A stretch of DNA of 64,000 bases from Thermodesulfatator indicus DSM 15286 (GTDB lineage Bacteria > Desulfobacterota > Thermodesulfobacteria > Thermodesulfobacteriales > Thermodesulfatatoraceae): positions 372,001 to 436,000 of the forward strand of contig NC_015681.1 of the NCBI RefSeq assembly GCF_000217795.1, in the 5' to 3' direction. Shown here in pieces: positions 51,860 through 62,186 of this stretch (its first letter is position 1; every line of letters begins with the position of its first letter). The position numbers and the translations under genes were made by a program. The notes under the pieces were generated by a model. It was not told the DNA's origin. It saw only the letters and a program-made list of their open reading frames with translations, and searched no databases.

Positions 51860-53251
51860 TTAAATTAAAGCATTTTGGGCTACAAATTCTTTTACTTTTT
51901 CAATCTTCGCAGGTAAAACTTTAACCCGCTTAGGCTTTTCTTCGAGCCCTTTGAGAGATTCAGGCTTTTCGGGTTCACGCCCTATAGCTTGTTTTACAGC
52001 CTCAGGGAATTTAGCAGGATGGGCCGTGGCCAAGGCTATCATTGGTCGTTCGTCTTTAAATTTAAAACCTGCCGCTACCCCAACAGCCGTGTGAGGGTCG
52101 AGTACGTAGCCAGTTTTTTCATAAAAAGAAGCAATCATTGCCAAGGTTTCTTTTTGACTAATAGAGGCTGAAAGGAAATCTTTTTTTACCTTGGCAATTT
52201 CTTCTGCAGAAAAAGCCAATTTGCCTGTTTGAGAAAAATGTTCCATGGCTTCGCGCACGCGAGATGGTTCTTCATTTAAAAGATAATAAAGATAGCGTTC
52301 AAAATTACTGGCAATCTGAATATCCATGGAAGGGCTGATGGTAGAAGTTACCTGGCCAAGAGAATAATCTCCCTTATTCACAAAGCGGGTCAAAATATCG
52401 TTTTCATTAGTGGCTAAAACCAAGCGTTCTATACCTTTGCCTATTATGCGTTTGGCGAGATACCCTGCAAAAATATCACCAAAGTTCCCTGTAGGAACAG
52501 AAAATCTAACTTCCTTCACTTTTTCGCTTTCAATGACCCTAAAATAGGCCCAAATATAATAAACAACTTGAGCCAAAACCCTAGCCCAGTTTATAGAGTT
52601 AACAGCTCCGAGAGAATATTTCTTTTTGAAATCAAGATCATTAAAAATACTTTTGACAATATACTGACAATCATCAAAAGTGCCCTCAATAGCCAGGCAA
52701 AAAACATTTTGATCTGGCACCGTAGTCATCTGCAATTCTTGTATAGGTGAAACACGTCCTTTAGGAAACAAAATGAAAATATTTATATTCTGGCGCCCCC
52801 TAACTCCATAAATAGCCGCCGAGCCAGTATCTCCAGAAGTAGCTCCCAAGATATTCATCTTTTGTTTACGTTCAATAAGTAAATACTCAAAGAGATTGCC
52901 CAAAAATTGTAGAGCAATATCTTTAAAAGCAAGAGTTGGCCCGTGAAAAAGTTCAAGTATCCAAATATCACCTTTTTTTACCACCGGACAAATTTCAGGA
53001 TGAGAAAAAGAAGAATAGGCCTTTTCAACCAAGTTTTTTAAATCATCACCAGGTATATCATCGGCAAAAAGGCTTAACACCTCGAAAGCCAGTTCTGAAT
53101 ATGAAAGGCCACGCCATAAATACAGGGTATTAGCTGATACTTGAGGGATATTATCTGGTAAAATTAGCCCACCATCTTCAGCAAGCCCCATTAAAACCGT
53201 TTCTTTAAAAGGAATAGGGTTTATACCACCCCTAGTACTTATGTATCGCAT
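51860..53251 (-). CDS. thrC: Threonine synthase
   Basis: A PLP enzyme forming threonine from O-phosphohomoserine. The 463-residue protein is of the long (type II-like) class: N-terminal MRYISTRGGINPIPFKETVLMGLAEDGGL, PLP lysine K110 in FHGPTLAFKDIALQF, and GATSGDTGSAAIYG. Active-site elements are complete. It lies alone on the reverse strand, with the broken small gene 9 bp downstream. Confidence 0.95.
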   Translation of the reverse strand: MRYISTRGGINPIPFKETVLMGLAEDGGLILPDNIPQVSANTLYLWRGLSYSELAFEVLSLFADDIPGDDLKNLVEKAYSSFSHPEICPVVKKGDIWILELFHGPTLAFKDIALQFLGNLFEYLLIERKQKMNILGATSGDTGSAAIYGVRGRQNINIFILFPKGRVSPIQELQMTTVPDQNVFCLAIEGTFDDCQYIVKSIFNDLDFKKKYSLGAVNSINWARVLAQVVYYIWAYFRVIESEKVKEVRFSVPTGNFGDIFAGYLAKRIIGKGIERLVLATNENDILTRFVNKGDYSLGQVTSTISPSMDIQIASNFERYLYYLLNEEPSRVREAMEHFSQTGKLAFSAEEIAKVKKDFLSASISQKETLAMIASFYEKTGYVLDPHTAVGVAAGFKFKDERPMIALATAHPAKFPEAVKQAIGREPEKPESLKGLEEKPKRVKVLPAKIEKVKEFVAQNALI

Positions 53252-53411
53252 AACGAAAGCTTACCAAAGATAAAAAAACTTGGCGAGCTTTTGGAGCTGA
53301 ATAATTTAACGAAGATTACTTGTAGGACTAAATTATTGATCTTATTCACCAATAGCGTATAACAAGGCTATTACCTTAGACGCTCAGGCCGAATAATAAA
53401 CTATAGTAAAT
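53252..53411. other. Intergenic stretch upstream of thrC and beyond the dsr terminator
   Basis: 160 bp with no gene. It should hold the thrC promoter, reading in reverse, and the transcript end of dsrABD. I could not pick a convincing -35/-10 pair. Confidence 0.4.
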
Positions 53412-53439
53412 AAAAAGGGCCGGTTGCCCGGCCCTTTTT
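53412..53439 (-). terminator. Intrinsic terminator of dsrABD
   Basis: A 12-bp perfect stem (AAAAAGGGCCGG and its complement) with a 4-base loop (TTGC), ending in a run of T on the reverse strand, two bases past the dsrD stop. It is a textbook Rho-independent terminator and should work in both directions. Confidence 0.9.
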
Positions 53440-53440
53440 G

Positions 53441-53680
53441 TTATTCCTGGGTCATACCCTTTTCAAGGTCTTGCCCAGGTAAGCTGTACATCACCGTAGA
53501 ACCGGTAGAAAAATACTCTAACTTGCCTTCTTGTACCAACTGATTGGCTGCCTTCTTGATAAGCATGGGCTTAGCATCCGGAATAGCCCTCTGCATATCC
53601 TTAAGATAAATTTTAGACTTACTTTTGGCTTTTTTCTCCATAAATTCCAAAATCTTTTGTTTGACTTCTTCTATATCCAT
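53441..53680 (-). CDS. dsrD: Dissimilatory sulfite reductase D protein
   Basis: A 79-residue winged-helix protein found with dsrAB in sulfate reducers and missing from most sulfur oxidisers. The pattern VKQKILEFMEKKAKSKSKIYLKDM and IKKAANQLVQEGKLEYFSTGSTVMYSLPG is characteristic. Work on DsrD in related organisms shows that it activates DsrAB. Its presence supports the reductive direction of the pathway. It is last in dsrA-dsrB-dsrD, 23 bp after dsrB. Confidence 0.95.
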   Translation of the reverse strand: MDIEEVKQKILEFMEKKAKSKSKIYLKDMQRAIPDAKPMLIKKAANQLVQEGKLEYFSTGSTVMYSLPGQDLEKGMTQE

Positions 53681-53703
53681 AGAACTACCCCCTTATTTAT
53701 TGG

Positions 53704-54936
53704 CTACTTAATATCCACATGGCTGGTGAACCTAAAGTGCATAGAAGTCCTGTAAGTATCATAAGCCAAGCGATAATCGTCCATAGTCTTAGGAGAGAAT
53801 GGAATTTCACAGAGTTCAAAGAAGCGTTCCCAGCCAATACGTTCAGCCCATTCACCAACACGCTCATATTTACGGGCGTGTTTAGCATAGGTTTCAAGGA
53901 TTTTACGGACCCACTTAACAGTAGTTTCCCAACGAGGAGGCTCGTTAGGAATATAAGGAATAACCAGTTTAGAGAATTTCGGAGCAGAAACACGGTTAGA
54001 AATCTTTCCACCCACCAGAATAGCTACACCGTCACCCTCACCATCAGCAATAGGCATGGCTGGACACATGGTATAGCAGTTACCACAGAACATACAACGA
54101 CTTTCCTGTACACGGACAGTCTTTTTCTTTTTGCCGTCAATTTCTACGGTAGCAGGCTTAATAGCACCCGTAGGACAGGAAGCGAGAACCAGCGGAATCT
54201 CACAAACATATTCTAGACGGTCATCTTCAATTAGAGGGGGCTTACGGTGAATACCAAGAATAGCGATGTCAGAGCAGTGAACCGCACCACACATATTCAA
54301 GCAGCAAGCCAAAGCAATACGAACCTGAGCCGGAAGAGTCATGCTCTGGAAATAATCAATCAAATCGTCCATAACCGCCTTAACAATACCAGAGGCGTCA
54401 ATAGCTGGGGTATGACAATGAACCCAACCCTGAGTATGCACGATGTTAGTTACCCCAGCTCCAGTTCCACCTATAGGAAACTTATAAGAACCACCAGGAT
54501 GTTTGCGGCTTTTAAGGTCTTCTTTAAGGGCCCTTAATTTTTCCTCGTCAGTTACGTGAAATTCAATATTATTACGGGTAGTCCAGCGGACATAACCGTC
54601 ACAGTACTTATCGGCAATTTCGCAAACTTCACGAATATAGTCAGTGGTAACCAAACGAGGTGTTCCTACTCTAACTACATAAACTACATCACCTGTTTCA
54701 CTGATATATTTCAACACACCAGGTTCTATAATTTCGTGGGACTTCCACTTACCATAGTTCTTTTTGATAACGGGAGGAAAAAACTGGGCATAATATGGAG
54801 GACCAATATCAGTGATACGGTTCTCCATAGGTTTTTGTGGATTATAAAGTTTCTCACCTAACTCCGGATCATAAGGTTTGGAAAAAATTTCATCCAGTTC
54901 AGCTTGTTGAATCTTCTCATAAACCTTATCAGACAT
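53704..54936 (-). CDS. dsrB: Dissimilatory sulfite reductase, beta subunit
   Basis: The catalytic siroheme subunit that reduces sulfite with DsrA and passes the product to DsrC. At 410 aa it has the siroheme/4Fe-4S ligand region ([13 protein letters not shown]) and an inserted ferredoxin domain ([25 protein letters not shown] just before). [19 protein letters not shown] is a further family segment. It lies 68 bp downstream of dsrA with its own strong ribosome site (GGAGGTT). Dsr genes of sulfate reducers have the same order. Confidence 0.97.
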   Translation of the reverse strand: MSDKVYEKIQQAELDEIFSKPYDPELGEKLYNPQKPMENRITDIGPPYYAQFFPPVIKKNYGKWKSHEIIEPGVLKYISETGDVVYVVRVGTPRLVTTDYIREVCEIADKYCDGYVRWTTRNNIEFHVTDEEKLRALKEDLKSRKHPGGSYKFPIGGTGAGVTNIVHTQGWVHCHTPAIDASGIVKAVMDDLIDYFQSMTLPAQVRIALACCLNMCGAVHCSDIAILGIHRKPPLIEDDRLEYVCEIPLVLASCPTGAIKPATVEIDGKKKKTVRVQESRCMFCGNCYTMCPAMPIADGEGDGVAILVGGKISNRVSAPKFSKLVIPYIPNEPPRWETTVKWVRKILETYAKHARKYERVGEWAERIGWERFFELCEIPFSPKTMDDYRLAYDTYRTSMHFRFTSHVDIK

Positions 54937-55004
54937 ATTAACCTCCTTCTTTTATAAACTTTTTTAATAACGGGGCCTCATAGGCCCCCTTATTTTTCAT
55001 AATA

Positions 55005-56297
55005 CTAAGCAGGGTGACGCTCACGATATTCTTTAATATCGCGTTTCCAACCACCTTCAACCTCTTCTTCTTTCCAGAAAACGTATGGGTTAGAACGAGG
55101 CTCTTTCACCATCTGAGGTACATGCTTTAATTTCACGGTTTCTACAAAGTTCGCTAAACCAACACGCTGCATCAATTCACCCAGACGTTCACGGTTTTTA
55201 CCTTCTTCCATCCAGAACATCCAGACATTTTCAATGATCTCTTTGAGTTCATCATAAGGAGGCTCAAGGCGAATGAAAGGTACCATAACCGTAGAAAGCT
55301 GAGCACCTTCAAGAATCGGAGCTTTAGCTCCCATAAGAATAGTAGCCCCTGTATCAGTGCCAGGGCGAAGGGCCTCAGGCATTACATTTATACAATGCAT
55401 ACAACGGTTACATTCTTTATTGTTTATATAAAGTTTTTCGCCATCCCAATACATGCACTGGGTAGGACAAAGATCAATAACTTCTTTCTGAATGTCAAAC
55501 TTACCCCAATCACGGCCCGCATGGGCACCGGCATTGGGCTTAAGCTCACCACCTACATAAGCCTTTACGGCTTCCTGATCAATACGAATATCGTCGATCC
55601 AGGTACCGATAATTGAAAAGTCAGCACGGGCAATAGAAGCTACGCAATCGTTGGGGCAACCAGAAATCTTAAACTTGAATTTATATGGAAAAGCCGGACG
55701 ATGGAGCTCATCCTGATAGGTCATGGTTAGATCATAACAAAGTTCTTGCGTATCAATGCAGCTCCATTCGCAGCGGGCCTTACCTATACAGCAAGCAGGA
55801 GTACGCAAGTTAGAACCAGACCCACCCAAGTCCATCTTTAGCTGATGAGTAAGGTCAAAAAATACAGGCTCTAATTGTTCGGTTACCGTTCCAAGCAAAA
55901 TAATGTCACCGGTAGAACCGTGAAAGTTGGTCATCCCGCTACCGCGGTGATCCCACATTTCACAAAGTTTGCGTAAAGCAGAAGTATGATAAAACTTAGA
56001 GGCCGGCTGATTAACACGGATAGTATGAAAAGCCCAGATAGCAGGAAATTTATCCTGCTGGTCAGAATAACGACCAATTACACCACCACCGTAACCAAAA
56101 ACGCCGACAATACCGCCGTGTTTCCAGTGGGTCTCCTTGTGCTTGTACGAAAGCTCAAGCTGCCCCAAAAGATCAAAACAAGCCTGTTTCTTGTGTTTCT
56201 CACCGTACTGCTCAATGTCATCCACAAAGCTCGGGAAGGGACCTTTCTTAAGTTCTTCCATCATCGGGGTGTCATGTTTTTTAATTTCCGACATCAA
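55005..56297 (-). CDS. dsrA: Dissimilatory sulfite reductase, alpha subunit
   Basis: The structural partner of DsrB in the alpha2-beta2 sulfite reductase, 430 aa. It has the family segments [22 protein letters not shown] (quoted in parts, about 160-181), the cluster motif [20 protein letters not shown], and a ferredoxin domain with [10 protein letters not shown] and [19 protein letters not shown]. The start has two ATG in tandem (56297 and 56294) after a strong AAGGAGG. It is first in the operon. Confidence 0.97.
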   Translation of the reverse strand: MMSEIKKHDTPMMEELKKGPFPSFVDDIEQYGEKHKKQACFDLLGQLELSYKHKETHWKHGGIVGVFGYGGGVIGRYSDQQDKFPAIWAFHTIRVNQPASKFYHTSALRKLCEMWDHRGSGMTNFHGSTGDIILLGTVTEQLEPVFFDLTHQLKMDLGGSGSNLRTPACCIGKARCEWSCIDTQELCYDLTMTYQDELHRPAFPYKFKFKISGCPNDCVASIARADFSIIGTWIDDIRIDQEAVKAYVGGELKPNAGAHAGRDWGKFDIQKEVIDLCPTQCMYWDGEKLYINNKECNRCMHCINVMPEALRPGTDTGATILMGAKAPILEGAQLSTVMVPFIRLEPPYDELKEIIENVWMFWMEEGKNRERLGELMQRVGLANFVETVKLKHVPQMVKEPRSNPYVFWKEEEVEGGWKRDIKEYRERHPA

Positions 56298-56337
56298 TTA
56301 ACCTCCTTGAAGAGTTTTTCTACTCCTTGTTATGGCG

Positions 56338-56366
56338 AGCCTAGTAAGATTTAAACCAGGTGTCAA
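56338..56366 (-). promoter_or_regulatory. Strong sigma-70-type promoter of dsrABD
   Basis: On the reverse strand, TTGACA (56361-56366) and TAGGCT (56338-56343) are separated by exactly 17 bp. About 40 bases lie between the -10 box and the dsrA ATG. The perfect -35 fits the high constitutive level of DsrAB in sulfate reducers. Confidence 0.75.
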
Positions 56367-56472
56367 GGAAAAAAGAAAGCTATTATTCAAAGTTATTCAG
56401 AAAATTTTTTAAAAATTCTCTTATAAACTAGCTTAAGTGAAAATAAGAAATTTTTTTGCTAATATTAAAGAA

Positions 56473-57324
56473 CTAAGAAGAAATAATTGGGTGCCAGGCT
56501 TGAAGTAGATCTTCTCTTTCTTTTTTTAAGGCCAAAATAACTTTGGTTAATTCTTTTTTATTAAGAGGAAGGGCTTTGGGCCACTTAGGAAGTTTATTGT
56601 AATCTTCTTCTGGGACAAATCCGGCCGCTCTAGCCACAATATCTGCTTTAAATATGAAAGCAGATATTTTGTCTACCTTTCCATTCTGAACTGGTTGATG
56701 ATGATTTTTTATTGCTCTTACAAAATCTTCGGAAAAACGCCATTTTTGCGCTACATAACTACCTATCTCGTTATGGAAAATTCCTACTTCTTTTTCCGCT
56801 TCGTAAAACGAACAACTCTTAGCCTCTTGAATAGCCAGAATTTTTAGGAAATAATCAGGCAAGAACACAGCCTCTACCAAACGGCCGATATCATGTAGTA
56901 GCCCTAAAGAATATAGCATTTCCGCGTCGCTATTTTCCTGTTCCCCTAAAAGAAAAGCGGCTCTGGCGGTACCAATGGCATGTGTCCAAAGACGGAGCAT
57001 ATCAAATTTTTTGAAAGTTGCCGAAGGTTTAAGAATATAACTTAAAGCACTGGCTAAAACTATATTGCGCACCTCTCCAAAACCCAAGCGAACAATAGCC
57101 ATTTTTAGACTTTTAGTTTCTCCACTGGCTGCCGCATAAAGGGGGGAATTAGCAATTTTTAATATTTTAGCCGCTAAGGCCTGATCTTCATATATGATTT
57201 TTTCAAGCTCTTTGGCCGAAGCGTCTTTTTCAATGGCACTGAGAACTTTTTGACTAGTTTGAGGCAGCGTGGGAAGCTTCTCAAGCCTTTTCGTTAGTTC
57301 TGCCAACCGATCTTTTTCCATCAA
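56473..57324 (-). CDS. HDOD-domain signalling protein
   Basis: A 283-residue protein consisting of an HDOD domain (about 10-220): LEKLPTLPQTSQKVLSAIEKDAS at the start, ILKIANSPLYAA, AIVRLGFGEVRNIVLASAL and LHDIGRLVEAVF. HDOD proteins regulate polar growth, motility or c-di-GMP signalling in many Proteobacteria, usually without enzymatic activity. It sits upstream of dsrA on the same strand but behind the dsr promoter, and diverges from the MglB-like gene with 81 bp between, which may fit shared control of motility. Confidence 0.85.
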   Translation of the reverse strand: MMEKDRLAELTKRLEKLPTLPQTSQKVLSAIEKDASAKELEKIIYEDQALAAKILKIANSPLYAAASGETKSLKMAIVRLGFGEVRNIVLASALSYILKPSATFKKFDMLRLWTHAIGTARAAFLLGEQENSDAEMLYSLGLLHDIGRLVEAVFLPDYFLKILAIQEAKSCSFYEAEKEVGIFHNEIGSYVAQKWRFSEDFVRAIKNHHQPVQNGKVDKISAFIFKADIVARAAGFVPEEDYNKLPKWPKALPLNKKELTKVILALKKEREDLLQAWHPIISS

Positions 57325-57405
57325 TAATCTTTTTCGGCTATATCCGTAGAAAAGTTAAAAGAAAAAAATTTTTAAAGCTTTTTTTTCATAAAGCCGAATA
57401 CAAGA

Positions 57406-57807
57406 ATGATGACGATGATGGTTCTTACTTCAAAAAGGGTAAATAAGTTAAAAGGTGTATTAGAAGAACAGTTATTATCTATTGGGGTTAATTTAGCCAT
57501 CCTGATAGATGAAGCCGGTAATGTAATCGCCTCTTCGGGAGAAGAAAACGGAATAGATACAACTTCACTAGCGGCTTTGGCGGCAGCTAACTTTGGAGCC
57601 ACTGCTCAAATAGCTAAATTACTAGGAGAGGAAGATTTTTCCATTCTTTATCACAAAGGTAAAAAAGACAACATTCATTTCAGCCGCATCGGAAAAGAGT
57701 TTATATTGGTAACCGTATTCACCGATGAAACTCCGTTGGGGCTGGTTCGTTTAAGAGTAAATCAAATTTCTCAAGAACTACTTAATTTATTAGAAGAGGA
57801 AGACTAA
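57406..57807 (+). CDS. Roadblock/LC7-domain protein (MglB-like)
   Basis: A 133-residue roadblock-fold protein: LAILIDEAGNVIASSGEENGID (about 32-53) and FILVTVFTDETPLGLVRLRVNQ. It is the probable GTPase-activating or anchoring partner of the MglA-like protein encoded 9 bp downstream, as in the MglA/MglB polarity switch of Myxococcus. ATG choice is uncertain: three Met lie in the first five codons (57406, 57409, 57418). Confidence 0.85.
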   Translation: MMTMMVLTSKRVNKLKGVLEEQLLSIGVNLAILIDEAGNVIASSGEENGIDTTSLAALAAANFGATAQIAKLLGEEDFSILYHKGKKDNIHFSRIGKEFILVTVFTDETPLGLVRLRVNQISQELLNLLEEED

Positions 57808-57816
57808 GGGTGATAG

Positions 57817-58461
57817 ATGGCTTTAATAGATCTACACAAAAGAGAAATACATTGCAAAATCGTTTACTACGGTCCGGGACGCTGTGGAAAAACGACTAAT
57901 CTTTTCTACATTTACAACGCTATCTCGGAAAAATATCGTGGTAAACTTTTAACTATAGAAACTAAAGGTGATCGAACTCTATTCTTTGATCTTTTACCAA
58001 TTAATTTAGGTAAAATACATGGGCTTGATATAAGGATACAGCTTTATACAGTTCCTGGTCAAGCTCATTATAGAGCAACCCGAAAATTAGTCTTAAAAGG
58101 CGTTGATGGTATTGTATTTGTTGCTGATTCTTTGAGAAAAAGACGCGAAAAAAATATTCAAAGTTTATTAGATTTAAAAAACAATCTTAAAGAATATGGC
58201 TTGAGTTTAGAAGAAATTCCCCTTGTTTTTCAATATAATAAAAGGGACTTAGTTGCTGCTAATATACCGCTTTTAACTATAGAAGAACTAGAAAGTGATC
58301 TTAATCAAGAATTGAAAGTTCCTTATTTTGAAGCCGCTGCAGTCAAAGGAATCGGGGTTTTTGAAACACTAAGAGAAATTAGCAAACGCACTGTTAAATA
58401 TGTAGCACGCAAATATATTTTCGCCCAAAAAACAGCCAAAGCCCAAGGAGGCATTTTATGA
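57817..58461 (+). CDS. MglA-like small Ras-type GTPase
   Basis: A 214-residue GTPase with P-loop GPGRCGKTT (19-27), switch II TVPGQ (78-82) and specificity motif NKRD (141-144). It differs from eukaryotic Ras by its TVPGQ, as does MglA. It would switch with the roadblock protein encoded upstream and act on the pilus ATPase encoded downstream. It overlaps the next gene by 4 bp (ATGA). Confidence 0.9.
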   Translation: MALIDLHKREIHCKIVYYGPGRCGKTTNLFYIYNAISEKYRGKLLTIETKGDRTLFFDLLPINLGKIHGLDIRIQLYTVPGQAHYRATRKLVLKGVDGIVFVADSLRKRREKNIQSLLDLKNNLKEYGLSLEEIPLVFQYNKRDLVAANIPLLTIEELESDLNQELKVPYFEAAAVKGIGVFETLREISKRTVKYVARKYIFAQKTAKAQGGIL

Positions 58462-59762
58462 GCCTTCCCAATGACAAAGATTTTGAATTAGCAGTAGATA
58501 AAGCTATTGATGAAATTTTCGGCAAAGTGGAGTCTCAGACCCTTGAGCCTTCTGAAGACGACGAAGTAAAAGTCCAATTAGAATTGGAACCTCTTTTAGA
58601 AACGGAATCAAACCTTAATGATACAGAAAATAAAGTTATAAACTTTCCTCAATTAGAGGAGACTCTGAGAATTGTACCTAATGAAGAAAAAGAGGAAGAG
58701 GCCGAAGAAAAACTAACTCAACAAGACTTAGAAAAGATAGCAGCTTCACTTCTAAGCCTAGAATGGGAAGTCACTCCTGAAACTTCCTTTGAGTTTTTGG
58801 CTACTCTTGAAGAAATAAAGCAAAAAGCTGACCAAGAGCTTCATCCTATATTTGATTTACTACATGAAGTAGGAAACTGGTTAAAAGAAAGACCAGAAGA
58901 AGCCCGTCCTGAATGGCTCCATTTTCTACATCAGGGCATAGTAGCTTTAAATCTGATAGTAATCCACGGAAAAGATATAGATCCATATCTAAGACAACTT
59001 CAAACAGCTCTTAAAAAACTGAAAAAAGGTCCTGAAACCAAAGAAGATAAAATTAAAGGACAGCTGATTAAACAATTAGTATATGATTATCAGCGTTTCT
59101 TAATGTTTGAATGGCTATTTGGACGTTCGCCTAAAACCAGACACTGGCTAGGAATATGTCAGAAATCACTTAAAGAAATAGAAGATACTCTAAAGCTTCT
59201 TCCGCCAGAAGAGCAACCTGACTTAGAAAAAATAAAAGAAAAAATTTTTGAAAAAACTAAAATATTAGCTAAGAAATCGACTCAATCTAAAATAATCAAT
59301 AAAAAAGAAATTAAAGAGAAAATACATTATCAAAAAAGATTGAATTTCAAAGAAGGATATCATTGTTTTACAGACAATGAAGAGTTCATCGTCCCTGCTT
59401 CCCAAGTAGCTTATTTCGGTCCCTTCAAACCTAATTGGGAAAAGAAAATAAGCGAAAACTTTCCTCTTATATTATTACTTGGTATTTGGCGATTCTTTTC
59501 TTTTATAAAGCTTAAAAATAAGTTTAAAGGAGAATTATCTCAAAAGAGCGAACAAGAACTAAAAAATATGTCTTTACCAATAATAAAAAGAAGTGATGAT
59601 CCTGAATTTATTATGATTTTGTGGGAAGATAATCGCGGAGGAATATTATTATTGAAAGAAGCGGTCTTTGTTGAAATTCCTGAAAAAGCTTTCAGTGTAA
59701 GTAAAGGGAATAAAAAAATCGTCTTTATAGAAGACAAAGAACTACCAATTATACAAGTATAA
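58458..59762 (+). CDS. Unrecognised acidic protein linking the GTPase and pilus-ATPase genes
   Basis: A 434-residue cytoplasmic protein of unknown family. Residues 1-95 are very acidic and low in complexity. Residues about 95-290 are helical, with DPYLRQLQTALKKLKKG and a conserved-looking YDYQRFLMFEWLFGRSP. The C-terminal 140 residues are mixed alpha/beta with FTDNEEFIVPASQVAYFGPF and EFIMILWEDNRGGILL, faintly like a CheW-type fold, though I cannot confirm that. It overlaps the GTPase gene and abuts the ATPase gene, so it is probably the adaptor between them. Confidence 0.75.
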   Translation: MSLPNDKDFELAVDKAIDEIFGKVESQTLEPSEDDEVKVQLELEPLLETESNLNDTENKVINFPQLEETLRIVPNEEKEEEAEEKLTQQDLEKIAASLLSLEWEVTPETSFEFLATLEEIKQKADQELHPIFDLLHEVGNWLKERPEEARPEWLHFLHQGIVALNLIVIHGKDIDPYLRQLQTALKKLKKGPETKEDKIKGQLIKQLVYDYQRFLMFEWLFGRSPKTRHWLGICQKSLKEIEDTLKLLPPEEQPDLEKIKEKIFEKTKILAKKSTQSKIINKKEIKEKIHYQKRLNFKEGYHCFTDNEEFIVPASQVAYFGPFKPNWEKKISENFPLILLLGIWRFFSFIKLKNKFKGELSQKSEQELKNMSLPIIKRSDDPEFIMILWEDNRGGILLLKEAVFVEIPEKAFSVSKGNKKIVFIEDKELPIIQV

Positions 59763-62069
59763 ATGAGCGAAATAAACGTAGAACAAATATTCAAGGAAGC
59801 CGAAGTTTATGCCTCACAAGGCCTTTATGACGAAGCTATCTTGGCCTTAGAGGTTTTACTGTCTCAATATGAGGAAGAAGTCAATCAGAATGGCTTTAAA
59901 GAAAAGGTTTTAGAACGTATAGAAGAACTAGAAGAACTAAAAAAACAAAAAGAACAAGAAGAAGACCTTAACATCGAAATAGAAACTTCAGAAGAAGAGG
60001 CCCTACAGGAAGCTCAAGTACTCAAAGAAGGGGGTTTTTACGAAGCTGCCCTTGAAGTTTTTGAAAATTTATTAAATGAAGGTTCTCAAAATCCAGAAGT
60101 TTATCGAGGTTTAGCCGAGTGTCTCTTAGAATTGGGTCGCTATGATGAGGCTATAAGCACAATTAAAATGGCTTTAGAAATACCTGACCTAATACTAGAT
60201 GATCTGGCTGCTTTATACTATTTATTAGGTAGAGCTTACGAAAGTGTTAACAAAATAAAAGAAGCGCTTGACGCGTATAACAAAGCATATCACTATAATA
60301 CCCATTATTTAGATGTTGCTGAAAAAATTGAAAAACTAAAAGCCCTCCAAGAAAAATTTGGTCGCTTACAATTACTTTTTGCTGAAGGCCTACTTGACGA
60401 AAAAACTTACGAAGAAGCCAAACAAATAAGTCAAGATACAGGAAATAGCCTGGAATTCGTACTAATAGAAAACTTTGGTATATCAAAATTTGACATCGGC
60501 CGTGCCTTAACCGACTACTACGGCTATCCTTTTATTGAATTTAATGAACTAAATTTAGGGCCAAAACCTTCCTGTTTAACGGGTATAAAGGAAAGCTTTT
60601 TCAAGCAAAATATTTGTATTCCTATAGAAGAAGATGATGAACGCATTATCCTTTTAATAGATGATCCTTCTGACAGCATACGTCTTGACCTTATACGTCA
60701 AGTTCTAAAGGCAAAAAAATTAGAAATAAAAATTGGTATTAAAGAAGACATATTTAAATTTATAGATTACTTCTTTGGTAAATCAGATTTCGATTTACCT
60801 GAAGATCTTTCAGAACTTGAAGTCGTAGAGGAAGAAGAAGACCAAGAAGTAACAGAAGAAGAACTTTCAAATAGCGTAGTAGTTCAATTAGTTAACCACA
60901 TTTTAGAAGAAGCCTACCGTAAAGGTGCTTCTGATATCCACATAGAATCTTATCCAGGTAAACGTGGAGCACAAGTACGCTACCGTATAGATGGAGAATG
61001 CCACTTGGTCCGAAAAATACCTTATACTTTAAAAAGGCCTCTTATTTCTCGTATAAAAATTATGGCTAATCTCGACATTGCTGAGAAACGCCTTCCACAA
61101 GACGGAAAAATTAAGTTCAGATTAAAAAATGGCCGCTATTTTGAGGTACGTGTGGCTACCATTCCTACCATTGAAAACAATGAAGACGTGGTCATGCGTA
61201 TTCTCGCCTCAGTAGAGGCTATGCCCCTTGACAAACTTGGTTTAAGAGAAGAAAACTTAGAGGCATTCAAAAAACTCCTACAAATGCCATATGGTCTTAT
61301 TCTGGTAGTAGGTCCCACGGGTTCTGGTAAAACTACCACTCTTCACGCAGCCCTTGGATACATCAACACTCCAAACAAAAAAATCTGGACAGCAGAAGAC
61401 CCAGTAGAAATCGTTCAGGAAGGATTGCGTCAGGTCCAGGTAAAACCCAAAATAGGGCTTGATTTTGCAAAAGTATTAAGATCCTTTCTCCGGGCTGACC
61501 CTGATATCATAATGATCGGAGAAACCCGAGACGAAGAGACTGCTCGCACGGTGATCGAAGCCTCTTTAACTGGCCACTTAGTTTTTACCACTCTTCACAC
61601 CAACAGTGCTCCTGAAACTGTTACTAGACTTTTGGGCATGGGAATGGATCCTTACAATTTTGCCGATGCCTTATTGGGCATTTTAGCCCAACGACTGGCA
61701 AAAAGGCTTTGCCCTAATTGTAAGCAACCATATCAACCTTCAGAAGAAGAAATCGAGCTTTTAATTGAAGAATATGGGGACCACCCCACAACTCCTCTTA
61801 CCAAAGAAGCCTTCAAAGAAGCTGCTCTCTTTAAACCAAAAGGCTGTTCTTCGTGTAATAATACTGGTTATAAAGGACGCCTGGCCATTCACGAATTACT
61901 GGTAGCCAATGATGAAATAAGACAACTCATCATCAAGAATGCCCCTGTCCATGAAATCAGAGAAGCAGCCATGAGAGCTGGCATGCTTACTCTTAAACAA
62001 GATGGTATCTGGAAAGTTCTCCAAGGACTTACGGATCTTAAACAAATTAGAGCTGTCTCCATAAGATAA
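59763..62069 (+). CDS. TPR-MshEN-PilB/GspE-like secretion ATPase
   Basis: A 768-residue ATPase for type IV pilus extension or type II secretion. The first 200 residues carry TPR-like helices (FYEAALEVFENLLNEG, LLELGRYDEAISTIKMAL) not found in standard PilB. A GspE N-terminal/MshEN domain follows (about 205-310, FGISKFDIGRALTDYYGYPFIEF). The ATPase has Walker A GPTGSGKTTT (about 516), RADPDIIMIGETRDEETA with Walker B, and a zinc site CPNC...CSSC (about 649-699). No pilin gene is near. The TPR part may be the docking site for the upstream GTPase. Confidence 0.9.
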   Translation: MSEINVEQIFKEAEVYASQGLYDEAILALEVLLSQYEEEVNQNGFKEKVLERIEELEELKKQKEQEEDLNIEIETSEEEALQEAQVLKEGGFYEAALEVFENLLNEGSQNPEVYRGLAECLLELGRYDEAISTIKMALEIPDLILDDLAALYYLLGRAYESVNKIKEALDAYNKAYHYNTHYLDVAEKIEKLKALQEKFGRLQLLFAEGLLDEKTYEEAKQISQDTGNSLEFVLIENFGISKFDIGRALTDYYGYPFIEFNELNLGPKPSCLTGIKESFFKQNICIPIEEDDERIILLIDDPSDSIRLDLIRQVLKAKKLEIKIGIKEDIFKFIDYFFGKSDFDLPEDLSELEVVEEEEDQEVTEEELSNSVVVQLVNHILEEAYRKGASDIHIESYPGKRGAQVRYRIDGECHLVRKIPYTLKRPLISRIKIMANLDIAEKRLPQDGKIKFRLKNGRYFEVRVATIPTIENNEDVVMRILASVEAMPLDKLGLREENLEAFKKLLQMPYGLILVVGPTGSGKTTTLHAALGYINTPNKKIWTAEDPVEIVQEGLRQVQVKPKIGLDFAKVLRSFLRADPDIIMIGETRDEETARTVIEASLTGHLVFTTLHTNSAPETVTRLLGMGMDPYNFADALLGILAQRLAKRLCPNCKQPYQPSEEEIELLIEEYGDHPTTPLTKEAFKEAALFKPKGCSSCNNTGYKGRLAIHELLVANDEIRQLIIKNAPVHEIREAAMRAGMLTLKQDGIWKVLQGLTDLKQIRAVSIR

Positions 62070-62186
62070 AAATTTTTCGCTTTGCCAATTTTCTGAGTAT
62101 TTTCCTTTATTTCCTCTAAAGCGGAGGTCTAGGTAAAAAAACATCTAAACTTGCCAAGTATCTAAAAAAGCAGCAAAATTTGATAT

